37,676 nucleotides of DNA from Halothece sp964463655 (GTDB taxonomy: Bacteria; Cyanobacteriota; Cyanobacteriia; Cyanobacteriales; Rubidibacteraceae): positions 1 to 37,676 of the forward strand of contig CAYXDG010000034.1 in assembly GCA_964463655.1 (NCBI GenBank), read 5' to 3'. Below, in pieces: positions 24,045 through 32,117 of the stretch. Numbering within the stretch: position 1 is the stretch's first letter; each line of letters begins with the position of its first letter. Position numbers and translations under genes: made by a program. The notes under the pieces were generated by a model that had not been told where the DNA came from, made no database searches, and saw nothing but the letters and a program-made list of their open reading frames with translations.

Positions 24045-26789
24045 ATGGTAGCCAAACGATCTAACTCAACTCCTAACTGGCGGTGGCTAACACTTCCCCT
24101 AGTTCTCATCATCCTGCTTTTAATCTTTTCAGGAACAATTGTTCATCTGATCACTGAATCTTTGTGGTTTAGCGCGATCGGGTTGAACAGTGTTTTCTGG
24201 ACTCTCCTCACTTGGCGAAGCCTCACTTGGGTGAGCAGTTTTATGATTTTTGCCCTCTTTTTGTGGCTCAACTATTGGTTTGCCATGAGAGTCACCCGTT
24301 ACTCCACGATTCGCTTTTTAGAAGACGATAATCTCTCATTTTACGTCGATCGCGCCCCTCAATATATCGCCCCCATTGTCATCTTTTTCATCTCCCTCTC
24401 TGCTGCAGGTGCAAGTGTCACCGCTTGGGATACCCTGCTCAAGTTTCTCAATGCCACTGAGTTTAACCGCACTGATCCAATCTACAATCGTGATCTGGGT
24501 TTTTATGTCTTCGAGCTTCCTTTCTATGAAGGGTTACAAGATTGGCTGTTTGCTCTGTTTTTCATGGGATTATTGATCGCAACCGCCGTTTATCTCTTAA
24601 AAGGAACAATTAACCTCGACAGGGGATGGCAAAATTTAATTGATGGAGAAGCCAAAGCCCATCTCTGCTTACTTCTAGCGGGATTAGCTTTTTTAGTCGC
24701 TTTCCAGTTTTGGGTACAGCGCTACGATCTCCTCTATTCTGGAGAAGGAGTCGTCTCTGGGGCAGGATTCACTGATACACACGCTCGTTTAGCGGCTTTA
24801 ACTGGGATGGGATTTATGGCTCTGGCTTTGGCGGTTGTCTTCATTGCCTCGGCGGGACAAAATACCCTCACCCTTCCCCTAGCAGGAATCGGGATTTATC
24901 TATTGATTTATATCGTGCTTTATCAGGTTTATCCCAATTTGCAACAACGGTTGATTGTTGAACCCAACGAACTCGCCCAAGAAAAACCCTACATTGAGAA
25001 TAATATCAGGCTGACGCGATCGGCCTATAATTTAGCTCAGGTGGAACGAAGAGATTATCCCGCCCAAGGAACACTCGATCGCACCGCCGTCGAAAACAAT
25101 CAGGGAACTGTCCAAAATATCCGCCTCTGGGATTATCGCCCCCTTTTGACCACCTATGGACAACTACAAGAGATTCGTCCCTACTATAACTTTAACGATG
25201 TGGACATCGATCGCTACACAATTAATAATAATTATCGTCAAGTCATGTTATCAGCGCGAGAATTATCCCGTGCGCCCCAAAATCGCTGGATCAGCCAACG
25301 CTTGAAATATACTCACGGTTACGGCTTAGTGATGAGTCCTGTCAATCGTGTCACGCCTCAAGGCTTACCAGACTTGTACATCAAAGATATTCCCCCAAAA
25401 TCAAACATTGATTTAGAAGTCGAACAACCACGTATATATTACGGAGAAGAAACCAATAACTATATCTTCACAGGAATGGTCGAAGATGAATTTGACTATC
25501 CATTAGGAGAAGATAACGCCAGCAACCGTTATGACGGAAAAGGAGGGGTTGATCTTAGTTCATTATGGCATCGTTTCTTATATGCCTATGATTTTAGTAG
25601 CTTTAAAATTCTCATTTCCAGTCAGTTTCAAGCAGAATCTCGGATTCATTATTATCGCAATATTCGCCAACGCATTAACCATGTCGCACCTTTTTTACGC
25701 TTAGATGCCAACCCTTATGTTAGCCTTGTTAACGGTCGCATGAAATGGATTGTCGAAGGATACACCGTCAGCGATTATTATCCCTATTCCGAGCCAGCTT
25801 CTAATATTAACGACGCAGGGGCGTTTTTACAACCTGGACAGAGAACACAACTGCTAGCGGGGGGATTTAATTATGTTCGTAATTCCGTTAAAGTTGTCGT
25901 TGATGCCTATGATGGCACTTTAGAGTTTATCATTACCGATGAATCCGACCCCTTAATACAAACCTATCAGAAAATCTTCCCCGACTTATTCACTGCCATG
26001 AGTGAAGTTTCTCCTGCATTAAAATCCCACTTCCGCTATCCCCTAGACTTATTCAAAATTCAAACTCAGATGTATTTAGCCTATCACATGAGTAATCCTG
26101 AAGTCTTTTACAATCGGGAAGATTTATGGCTCTATGCAAAAGAAACTTATGAAGGGAATCAGCAGTTAGTTGAACCGTACTATACAATCATGCGCTTACC
26201 CGAAGCGGAAGACGTAGAATTTGTCATGATTTTGCCCTTTACCCCTGTCAATAAAGATAACATGATTGCTTGGATGGCAGCGCGGTCAGATGGTGAAAAC
26301 TATGGAAAATTATTGTTATATGAATTTCCCAAACAAGAGTTAATTTATGGCCCCAGTCAAATTGAAGCCAGAATCGATCAAACCCCAGAAATTTCTCAGC
26401 AATTAAGTCTTTGGGATCAACAAGGATCAAAAGTAATTCGCGGAAATTTGTTAGTGATTCCCATTGAAGAATCTCTCCTCTATGTTGAACCAATTTACTT
26501 ACGCGCCGAACAAGGAGAATTACCCCAATTAAAACGAGTTGTTGTCGCTCATGGGAATAATGTAGTGATGCGTCCTACCCTAGAATCAGCCATTTCAGCG
26601 ATTTTTGGCGAAGAAACCGCACCCCCTGCTCCCTCGGAAGAAGAAACAACCCTCCCTAATAATTTAACCAGACGTGCTTTAAATCTGTATCGAGAAGCAC
26701 AACAAGCGGCCCAGTCTGGAAATTGGGAAGCATACGGGGATAAAATACAAGAATTAGAAGGAATTTTAGAAAAATTAAATCAGGAGTAA
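24045..26789 (+). CDS. UPF0182 family integral membrane protein
   Basis: 914 residues. The first 300 or so contain about seven transmembrane helices, starting with the segment LPLVLIILLLIFSGTIVHL. A large soluble, probably extracytoplasmic region follows (VEPNELAQEKPYIENNIRLT, LWDYRPLL, GYGLVMSPVNRVTPQGLPDL). An acidic C-terminal tail has a coiled-coil-like helix. This organisation is that of UPF0182, conserved in cyanobacteria and actinobacteria with no established function. It is 28 bp after hppD, so read-through transcription is likely. Confidence 0.92.
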   Translation: MVAKRSNSTPNWRWLTLPLVLIILLLIFSGTIVHLITESLWFSAIGLNSVFWTLLTWRSLTWVSSFMIFALFLWLNYWFAMRVTRYSTIRFLEDDNLSFYVDRAPQYIAPIVIFFISLSAAGASVTAWDTLLKFLNATEFNRTDPIYNRDLGFYVFELPFYEGLQDWLFALFFMGLLIATAVYLLKGTINLDRGWQNLIDGEAKAHLCLLLAGLAFLVAFQFWVQRYDLLYSGEGVVSGAGFTDTHARLAALTGMGFMALALAVVFIASAGQNTLTLPLAGIGIYLLIYIVLYQVYPNLQQRLIVEPNELAQEKPYIENNIRLTRSAYNLAQVERRDYPAQGTLDRTAVENNQGTVQNIRLWDYRPLLTTYGQLQEIRPYYNFNDVDIDRYTINNNYRQVMLSARELSRAPQNRWISQRLKYTHGYGLVMSPVNRVTPQGLPDLYIKDIPPKSNIDLEVEQPRIYYGEETNNYIFTGMVEDEFDYPLGEDNASNRYDGKGGVDLSSLWHRFLYAYDFSSFKILISSQFQAESRIHYYRNIRQRINHVAPFLRLDANPYVSLVNGRMKWIVEGYTVSDYYPYSEPASNINDAGAFLQPGQRTQLLAGGFNYVRNSVKVVVDAYDGTLEFIITDESDPLIQTYQKIFPDLFTAMSEVSPALKSHFRYPLDLFKIQTQMYLAYHMSNPEVFYNREDLWLYAKETYEGNQQLVEPYYTIMRLPEAEDVEFVMILPFTPVNKDNMIAWMAARSDGENYGKLLLYEFPKQELIYGPSQIEARIDQTPEISQQLSLWDQQGSKVIRGNLLVIPIEESLLYVEPIYLRAEQGELPQLKRVVVAHGNNVVMRPTLESAISAIFGEETAPPAPSEEETTLPNNLTRRALNLYREAQQAAQSGNWEAYGDKIQELEGILEKLNQE

Positions 26790-26986
26790 TTGAATGATGA
26801 CCCAAGGATGATTCTCCTAGGTGGTATATTCGATCGCGTCACCCTTAAATGACATTTCATAACAGAAATTTCCTAGTTATTCTCATGCAAGTGATTGAAA
26901 GTTGTGTAAAAATATCTAAGTTTTGGTAATCTGTATAGCACGACGGTTAAAATTGAAAATATCTGAATTTTATTCCCTAAAAATAG

Positions 26987-27439
26987 ATGGCAGTACATCG
27001 AATCCGAGTGGCAAAAGATAAAGCCAGTTTGGTGCAATCTCTGACCCAAGAAACCTTTGTCACCTATGCAGATACTATTATGTTCGCAGCTGCCTACGGA
27101 GGGAGACATCAGCGATATCTTCCCCTAGAAGGAGGGATTAGTAAAGACCCAGCACCGATTAGTTTAGAAATTTTCCTTTCACGAGGATATGATTGGGTGA
27201 TAAAATTAATTGCGATCGCCCATCGGCAGGATGCTATGATTTTATCTCCATACAATTCCGATGCCCAAACAGAACGAGTAAGATTAGTCGAGAGCGCAGC
27301 TAACGGAGGATTGGAATTACTCGAAGAAGAACTTCGGGGTGCAGTGGACTACAGCGATCGACTGCTGCTAACCTTAAACCAAGAGCGTTTTGCTATCTCC
27401 CAACCTTCTCACGAATTTGATTTAACCCATTTTTTATAG
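26987..27439 (+). CDS. Protein resembling Dnd system-associated protein 4
   Basis: 150 residues, no membrane segment. The features MAVHRIRVAKDKASLVQSLT, then TYADTIMFAAAYG, then PISLEIFLSRGYDWVIKLIA and NGGLELLEEELRGAVDYSDRLL match my memory of the small family called dnd system-associated protein 4. That family is found near DNA phosphorothioation genes. No dndBCDE or dptFGH gene is present in this window, so this would be an orphan copy. The molecular role of the family is not known to me. It is followed after 23 bp by an unrecognised gene of the same length, suggesting a two-gene unit. Confidence 0.55.
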   Translation: MAVHRIRVAKDKASLVQSLTQETFVTYADTIMFAAAYGGRHQRYLPLEGGISKDPAPISLEIFLSRGYDWVIKLIAIAHRQDAMILSPYNSDAQTERVRLVESAANGGLELLEEELRGAVDYSDRLLLTLNQERFAISQPSHEFDLTHFL

Positions 27440-27462
27440 ACAAAACAGCAATTGCAAGCTCT

Positions 27463-27915
27463 GTGACACACACTTTTTTACTCAAGCCAGGACAATGGAC
27501 AATGAAAGGATTTTGGTACGAATCAAACCTTGATCCTTTGGCTATAGAAGGAACCGTCGATATTTTATGGAGTCAACCGAACTGGTTTACTTGGCGCAGT
27601 CAACTTCAGTTTTTTGATCAACCAGAAGTCTCTTCGCAGATAACATTAAATTATCGAGGATACCTCAGCAACTACCAAACTCAATATACCTTTGTTCTCA
27701 AACATAATCTTTGGGGTAGCTTAGAAGGAAATGGTTGGATTACTCCCGATTGGATTATCCAGAAATACTGGGTTCTCAATGACCGCAAACGTCGTCAAGG
27801 GTTTGAAACCCTCTATCAAGAAACAGAACACCTCTATCGCTTTTGTAGTGGTTTAACGGAAGGACATCAAATGAAAACTACCATTGAGGCTACTTTGACC
27901 AGAACAAATTTCTAA
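27463..27915 (+). CDS. Conserved-looking hypothetical protein
   Basis: 150 residues from a GTG start at 27463. I do not recognise the family. The sequence is rich in aromatic residues (many Trp, Tyr, Phe) and in alternating hydrophobic/polar stretches such as FTWRSQLQFFDQ and QITLNYRGYLS, suggesting a beta-barrel or lipocalin-like fold of about eight strands. There is no signal peptide. It lies 23 bp after the Dnd-associated-like gene and is probably cotranscribed with it. Confidence 0.65.
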   Translation: MTHTFLLKPGQWTMKGFWYESNLDPLAIEGTVDILWSQPNWFTWRSQLQFFDQPEVSSQITLNYRGYLSNYQTQYTFVLKHNLWGSLEGNGWITPDWIIQKYWVLNDRKRRQGFETLYQETEHLYRFCSGLTEGHQMKTTIEATLTRTNF

Positions 27916-27963
27916 AGCAAAACCTTTAGTATGAGGGGGTTGGAGAGAATTCTTCATTAATTA

Positions 27964-27982
27964 GTGATCAAAACCTGATCAC
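27964..27982. promoter_or_regulatory. Perfect 7-bp dyad upstream of the kinase gene
   Basis: GTGATCA and TGATCAC form a perfect inverted repeat separated by five bases, centred about 112 bases before the kinase start codon. The shape is that of an operator for a dimeric regulator. The spacing does not fit the CRP consensus (TGTGA-N6-TCACA). No regulator can be named. Confidence 0.4.
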
Positions 27983-28084
27983 AATGACTCACAAGAGAAT
28001 TAAAATTAATCCAGTAATGGTTGATAAAAATCAAACCAGATATTTCAGCCAGTTTATTATGTAATTTTTTGTTCCCTGAGAAAA

Positions 28085-29617
28085 ATGACAGAAGACCGTA
28101 ACGAGGGTCGTTTACTCGCAAACCGCTATCGGATCACTAAGTTAGTTGGAAGAGGCGCAATGGGTCAAGTTTACCGCGCCGAAGATACGGTTTTAGGAGG
28201 CTTAACCGTAGCCATTAAGTTTGTCTCTCAAGCCGTTCTCAATGATAAACGAAGGGCTAGGTTTGAACAAGAAGCAACGATTTGTGCGCTACTAGGGGAA
28301 AAGAGTATTCATGTCGTCCAAGTACGAGACTATGGCGTAGATGAAGATGATGTTCCATTCTATGCCATGGAATTTTTGCAAGGAAAAGGGCTCAATGAAA
28401 TCATTAAGCATCGTCCCCTTTCCTTGGAACGTTTTTTACGTTTCACTCGCCAAATTTGTCTCGGCTTACAATATGCTCATCAAGGAATTTTCTTTAAAGG
28501 AGAGCTTTGTCCCATTATTCACCGTGATATTAAACCCAGTAATATCCTCATTATTGAAGATGCTACCCTCGGAGAAATGGTAAAAATCCTTGACTTTGGG
28601 ATTGCTAAGTTAATTCAAACAGATGCGAGTCAAACCCATACCTTTCAAGGAACACTGGCTTATTGTTCTCCTGAACAAATGGAAGGGAAGGAACTTGATC
28701 ATCGCTCTGATCTCTACAGTTTAGGAGTGATGATGTATGAAATGATCACAGGGGAAATGCCTGTTCTTCCAGAAAATAATTCTTTTGGCGCTTGGTATCA
28801 AGCCCATCGTTATGCTTCTCCAGAACCTTTCCCCAAAGAAGTTAGGATTCCTAATTCCCTTAAAGACCTAGTCTTACAATGTTTAGCTAAAAATCGGGAT
28901 CAACGTCCTCAAGGAATTGATGAACTCCTACAAAAGTTTACAGAAATTGAACGAGAAGTCGGACAAAGCAACCCCCCAAGGAAAACTCCCACTGCGCCCC
29001 CTGAGTCTGATCACCCATTTAATACTCATCCCACCCATAGCTTAACGGCGAATGATGAACAATATTATTTAGATGTGGCTTGGCCGCCTGATAAACCTCG
29101 CCAAAAGATTGTTTTCCCTCGCTTAATGAATTCCGCAGAAGGAACGTTTCCTTCTTTATGGGTGATGCTCAACAAGCAAGATATCGAAAACCGTTTACTG
29201 AGTACCCGTTATAATTATTTCGTCTTTGTGATGTCTCCTCATCCCATGCTATTGTGGATTACAGCCCTATACAGTATTGAGCATGGAACTCGCTGGCTTC
29301 CTTGTTATTTAGACTTGAAGACTGGTAATGGCGCAAGAATTACTAGGGGTTTGGGAGATTTAGGCTATTATCGCATTTTGTTTTTTGCTTTAGAGTCCCC
29401 TGATACCTGTCAGCACGTTTTGAGTTCCACGATCGCAGCAGCACAGCGCCAAAAACTCTACGATTGGGCTAAGTCAGGTCAGACTGCCCAGTCTCATGGC
29501 ACGCCTCAAACCAGCAAACAGTTATTGAGAAGAGAGTTTGAAAATCTCAAGCCGAAGATTCTCCAGAAGTTAGAGTCTCTTGGCTCTCATGCGCCTCGCA
29601 ATGTTTCGGGACTTTAG
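28085..29617 (+). CDS. Serine/threonine protein kinase
   Basis: 510 residues. The kinase domain spans residues 15 to about 280 with all catalytic elements: glycine loop GRGAMGQV (22-29), ATP lysine K45, HRDIKPSN at 146-153 with catalytic D148, and DFG at 170-172. After a Pro/Thr-rich linker, residues about 320-465 form a second globular domain (WPPDKPRQKIVFPRL, MLNKQDIENRLLSTRYNYFV) that I cannot assign. It may be a cyanobacterial sensing or partner-binding domain. There is no transmembrane segment, so the kinase is cytoplasmic. It is convergent with a universal stress protein gene whose stop is 12 bp away. Confidence 0.9.
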   Translation: MTEDRNEGRLLANRYRITKLVGRGAMGQVYRAEDTVLGGLTVAIKFVSQAVLNDKRRARFEQEATICALLGEKSIHVVQVRDYGVDEDDVPFYAMEFLQGKGLNEIIKHRPLSLERFLRFTRQICLGLQYAHQGIFFKGELCPIIHRDIKPSNILIIEDATLGEMVKILDFGIAKLIQTDASQTHTFQGTLAYCSPEQMEGKELDHRSDLYSLGVMMYEMITGEMPVLPENNSFGAWYQAHRYASPEPFPKEVRIPNSLKDLVLQCLAKNRDQRPQGIDELLQKFTEIEREVGQSNPPRKTPTAPPESDHPFNTHPTHSLTANDEQYYLDVAWPPDKPRQKIVFPRLMNSAEGTFPSLWVMLNKQDIENRLLSTRYNYFVFVMSPHPMLLWITALYSIEHGTRWLPCYLDLKTGNGARITRGLGDLGYYRILFFALESPDTCQHVLSSTIAAAQRQKLYDWAKSGQTAQSHGTPQTSKQLLRREFENLKPKILQKLESLGSHAPRNVSGL

Positions 29618-29629
29618 CCATCAACTAAT

Positions 29630-30514
29630 TCAAGACCGCGCTTGGGAGAAAAAGAGGACAGGATACCAACTACTGCGGAGGATTTCATTGGCTAAACTGG
29701 GGATAGTCCACTGTAAAATTCCACCGCGATCATCAGAACCTACTGCGATCGCGCTAACATCTTCATTCATCACCGCATTGACAATTTCCACAGTCGGGTT
29801 TCCTAATCGCACTTGAGAATTCACCCTTAAACTGATTCCTTCTAGCTCTTTTTTCACTTCAGCGATGCGTTCTTCTGCTTCTTGTTTGCGGTTTTCCAGA
29901 GCTTCTTCAGGTAATCTTCCCCCTTCACTAATCACCCAGAATAAAAGACATTCTTCAAGGGTGGAATGAGGGTTATTCTCGACATAGCTTTTAATTTGTT
30001 GAATTAAATATTTAGCTGCTTTGCTATCATTATAAGGAATCAGCAGCGATCGCCATAAATGCTGACAGCGCAGGTTCAATTCTTCTTTGGTGTAAACTGA
30101 GATGTGAGTGGGGCGAAAAATCAGCAAGGGTGCGGAAGTGGCTTGAGCTAAACTCAAACTGGTGCTGCCAAAGACTTTTTCCTGTAAAAAACTGCGAATG
30201 GGCGTTCCTGCTAAGACAACTTCAACATTTTCTTGTTTCACTACCCGAGGAATCGTGTCGCTTGGCTTCCCACTGGGAACTTCTACTTTCACCTCTAACC
30301 CATCTGGAACGCTTTCTAGGGCTACTTGTAGGTGTTTCTTAGCCGCTTCTACTTTCTCTTCGTCAACGTGGGGAATTTCTCCTTCTGCCCAATAGGGAAC
30401 GCTATGAAGAAAGACAATATGATTTAAACCTGAAGAGGCAAGACTGGGAACGTAGTGAGCAAAGCGGTCTAAGCCATCTGTAAAGTCTGTACAAATTAAA
30501 CAACGTTGAAACAT
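29630..30514 (-). CDS. Universal stress protein, two Usp domains
   Basis: 294 residues from the ATG of 30512-30514. The first domain (1-135) opens FQRCLICTDFTDGLDRF and has VVLAGTPIRSFLQEKVFGST in the place of the GxxG nucleotide motif. The second domain (about 150-290) begins LLIPYNDSKAAKYLI and closes with AIAVGSDDRGGILQWTIPS. Motifs for ATP binding are not fully canonical in either half, so nucleotide binding is uncertain. Tandem Usp proteins act in stress and energy-limitation responses. It is convergent with the kinase gene. Confidence 0.85.
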   Translation of the reverse strand: MFQRCLICTDFTDGLDRFAHYVPSLASSGLNHIVFLHSVPYWAEGEIPHVDEEKVEAAKKHLQVALESVPDGLEVKVEVPSGKPSDTIPRVVKQENVEVVLAGTPIRSFLQEKVFGSTSLSLAQATSAPLLIFRPTHISVYTKEELNLRCQHLWRSLLIPYNDSKAAKYLIQQIKSYVENNPHSTLEECLLFWVISEGGRLPEEALENRKQEAEERIAEVKKELEGISLRVNSQVRLGNPTVEIVNAVMNEDVSAIAVGSDDRGGILQWTIPSLANEILRSSWYPVLFFSQARS

Positions 30515-30705
30515 TTTGGATAGAGAAAGATTTTAGTCAGTTTTGGATAGAATCCTAAATTATCCCCACTTTACCACAAACTGTTTCCCGATCGATCATA
30601 GACAAATATTGTTAACTGAAACGCCCCATTTTCCCCAGCTTGTTCATCTGCAATGACCCAAGCAAGAGACAGAGGTCGCTCAGCGAAAGGGGAGCCAAGC
30701 TCTGG

Positions 30706-30888
30706 CTATGCTGAGTAGCCTTGATCAATTCCCCATTCATGTTTGAGGAATTCTTTGTACATATTTTCTCGCGCTAACATTTGTTCATAGAGTTTAACCA
30801 GAAACTCTTGTGCTTGTTCGCGACTCATTTGTTTGACCTGCGTCTCAAAAGAGCGCACATTGAACTCTTGCTCTAAGGATAATTCCAT
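30706..30888 (-). CDS. nblA: NblA phycobilisome degradation protein
   Basis: 60 residues from the ATG of 30886-30888 (MELSLEQEFNVRSFETQVKQ); an in-frame start four codons upstream is less likely. The length and the LSLEQEF...FETQVKQMSREQAQEFLVKLYEQMLARENMYK pattern are characteristic of NblA. NblA is a small adaptor that binds phycobiliproteins and the Clp protease, driving phycobilisome breakdown under nitrogen and other nutrient stress. It shows that this organism uses phycobilisomes. A sigma-70-type promoter candidate lies about 45 bases upstream; no perfect NtcA site was seen. Confidence 0.93.
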   Translation of the reverse strand: MELSLEQEFNVRSFETQVKQMSREQAQEFLVKLYEQMLARENMYKEFLKHEWGIDQGYSA

Positions 30889-30932
30889 AACTGACCTCAC
30901 GACGTTACTTGCTAGGGTTCACTTTGTTAACA

Positions 30933-30962
30933 ATTATAAAGAAGACTTGACATTTTGCACAA
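30933..30962 (-). promoter_or_regulatory. Candidate promoter of nblA
   Basis: On the minus strand TTGTGC (30957-30962) and TATAAT (30933-30938) are separated by 18 bases. The -10 is a perfect consensus and the -35 is fair. Transcription would begin near 30926, leaving a leader of about 40 bases. No GTA-N8-TAC NtcA box overlaps it. Confidence 0.5.
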
Positions 30963-31059
30963 TCTTTCCTCAGAAAGAGTTTTTTGTAGAAAAATTATGA
31001 TTTTGATTAATATAGCGAATGAGAATCAGAAAAATGTGTTCAGAGTGAACGAACTGAGA

Positions 31060-31239
31060 TTAGGTTTTTTTTCCGAAATAAAAGCCTAACGCAGCAGCAA
31101 TGAGAACCCCTTCTATGGCGATTAAAAGAGTTAATTCTTCTTGGCGCTGTTCAAGGGGAAGAGCTAAGGTAATAGCGAGAAATGACGCAATCAGGCTTAG
31201 ACCGTAAATAATAACCAGTAAAATCAAAACAGAATTCAT
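31060..31239 (-). CDS. Small two-helix membrane protein, unknown
   Basis: 59 residues from the ATG of 31237-31239. Two hydrophobic segments (SVLILLVIIYGLSLIASFLA and LLIAIEGVLIAAALGFYFG) flank a short charged loop (PLEQRQEE), and the protein ends with a basic KKT. I do not recognise it. A longer version from an upstream TTG would overlap the divergent neighbour and is unlikely. The start is only 17 bases from that of the divergent gene. Confidence 0.55.
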   Translation of the reverse strand: MNSVLILLVIIYGLSLIASFLAITLALPLEQRQEELTLLIAIEGVLIAAALGFYFGKKT

Positions 31240-31256
31240 CGGGAATAAGTGAATTA

Positions 31257-31820
31257 ATGACTCCAGACTATACACCAATATTAAAAAATCTTATGACCAA
31301 AGTTGGAATTACTAATTTTAAGCAGTTAAGTGAACAAACAGGAGTTTCTCCCAAACAAATTTTGCACTTAAGACAGGGAAAAGTCAAATCAATGCGAGTC
31401 GGGGTGTTACTGGTGCTGGGGTCAAGGTTGGGAGTGAGTGTGAATGAGTTGATTGAGTTATTTTCGGGAGAAAGAGTGATGAAGTCAGAGGAATCAGCGC
31501 GAGAGCAGTTTCAACGAGAAAGTCTTGAAATCATTGAATCATGGCTGTTACAATGGCCAACAGCGATGAACGCGATCGCGCAGAATCCCGAACTTAGCGC
31601 CCAACGAATCATCAAATTATTAAATCCTTTGGAAAAGTTAATTCAATCTTGGGGAGTCACCAGAATTGGAACAGTGGGAGAAACCCTTCCCTATGATCCT
31701 CACCAACATCAACTCTTATCAGGAAATGCTGAACCAGAAGAAACCGTGCGGGTGCGTTACGTGGGATATCAACACAGAGACAAACTCTTGTACCGAGCGC
31801 AAGTTGAACCCATTAATTGA
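31257..31820 (+). CDS. HTH protein with GrpE-like C-terminal region
   Basis: 187 residues. Residues about 10-70 form an XRE-like helix-turn-helix (NFKQLSEQTGVSPKQILHLR, then GVLLVLGSRLGVSVNELIEL). A helical linker follows. Residues about 130-187 (VTRIGTVGETLPYDPHQHQL, then EETVRVRYVGYQHRDKLLYR) resemble the C-terminal beta domain of GrpE, the DnaK nucleotide-exchange factor (GVxxIxxxGxxFDPxxHxA...GYxxxDRVLRxAxV). The long coiled coil of true GrpE is reduced. The protein could couple DNA binding with Hsp70 interaction, but that is inference; it may only share the beta fold. Confidence 0.65.
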   Translation: MTPDYTPILKNLMTKVGITNFKQLSEQTGVSPKQILHLRQGKVKSMRVGVLLVLGSRLGVSVNELIELFSGERVMKSEESAREQFQRESLEIIESWLLQWPTAMNAIAQNPELSAQRIIKLLNPLEKLIQSWGVTRIGTVGETLPYDPHQHQLLSGNAEPEETVRVRYVGYQHRDKLLYRAQVEPIN

Positions 31821-31910
31821 CTAGCATTCTTTAGAGTAGGATCACCAAACCCTTATAGTTTGCTAAACTAAAGTTCAGATTCATTTAAAGAAATTGAAAG
31901 GTTAAAATCG

Positions 31911-32099
31911 ATGATCTTACCGGGAAGCAAAGTAACTGTAACCAACGTTGATGATATTTACTATCGCTTTGAAGGCTTAGTACAGCGCATTACTGATGAT
32001 AACGCTGCTGTTTTGTTTGAAGGGGGAAATTGGGATAAGCTAGTCACCTTTCGCTTATCGGAATTAGAAGAAGTTGCGCCACGCAAAGGGAAAAAATAA
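31911..32099 (+). CDS. ndhS: NDH-1 subunit NdhS (ferredoxin-docking SH3-like subunit)
   Basis: 62 residues. MILPGSKVTVTNVDDIYYRF, GLVQRITDDNAAVLFEGGNW and DKLVTFRLSELEEV match the DUF3252 family, now known as NdhS. It has an SH3-like beta barrel and helps ferredoxin dock on the cyanobacterial and chloroplast NADH-dehydrogenase-like complex for cyclic electron flow. Full length for the family. A modest AAAGGTTAAA purine tract precedes the ATG. The next gene begins 18 bp downstream. Confidence 0.85.
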   Translation: MILPGSKVTVTNVDDIYYRFEGLVQRITDDNAAVLFEGGNWDKLVTFRLSELEEVAPRKGKK

Positions 32100-32117
32100 T
32101 GGCCATAGGGGGCTTTA

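Noticed and set aside
26987..27915. Complete DNA phosphorothioation locus
   Set aside because: None of the dndBCDE or dptFGH genes is present among the neighbours.
27964..27982. CRP (SyCRP1) binding site
   Set aside because: The half-sites and spacing do not fit TGTGA-N6-TCACA.
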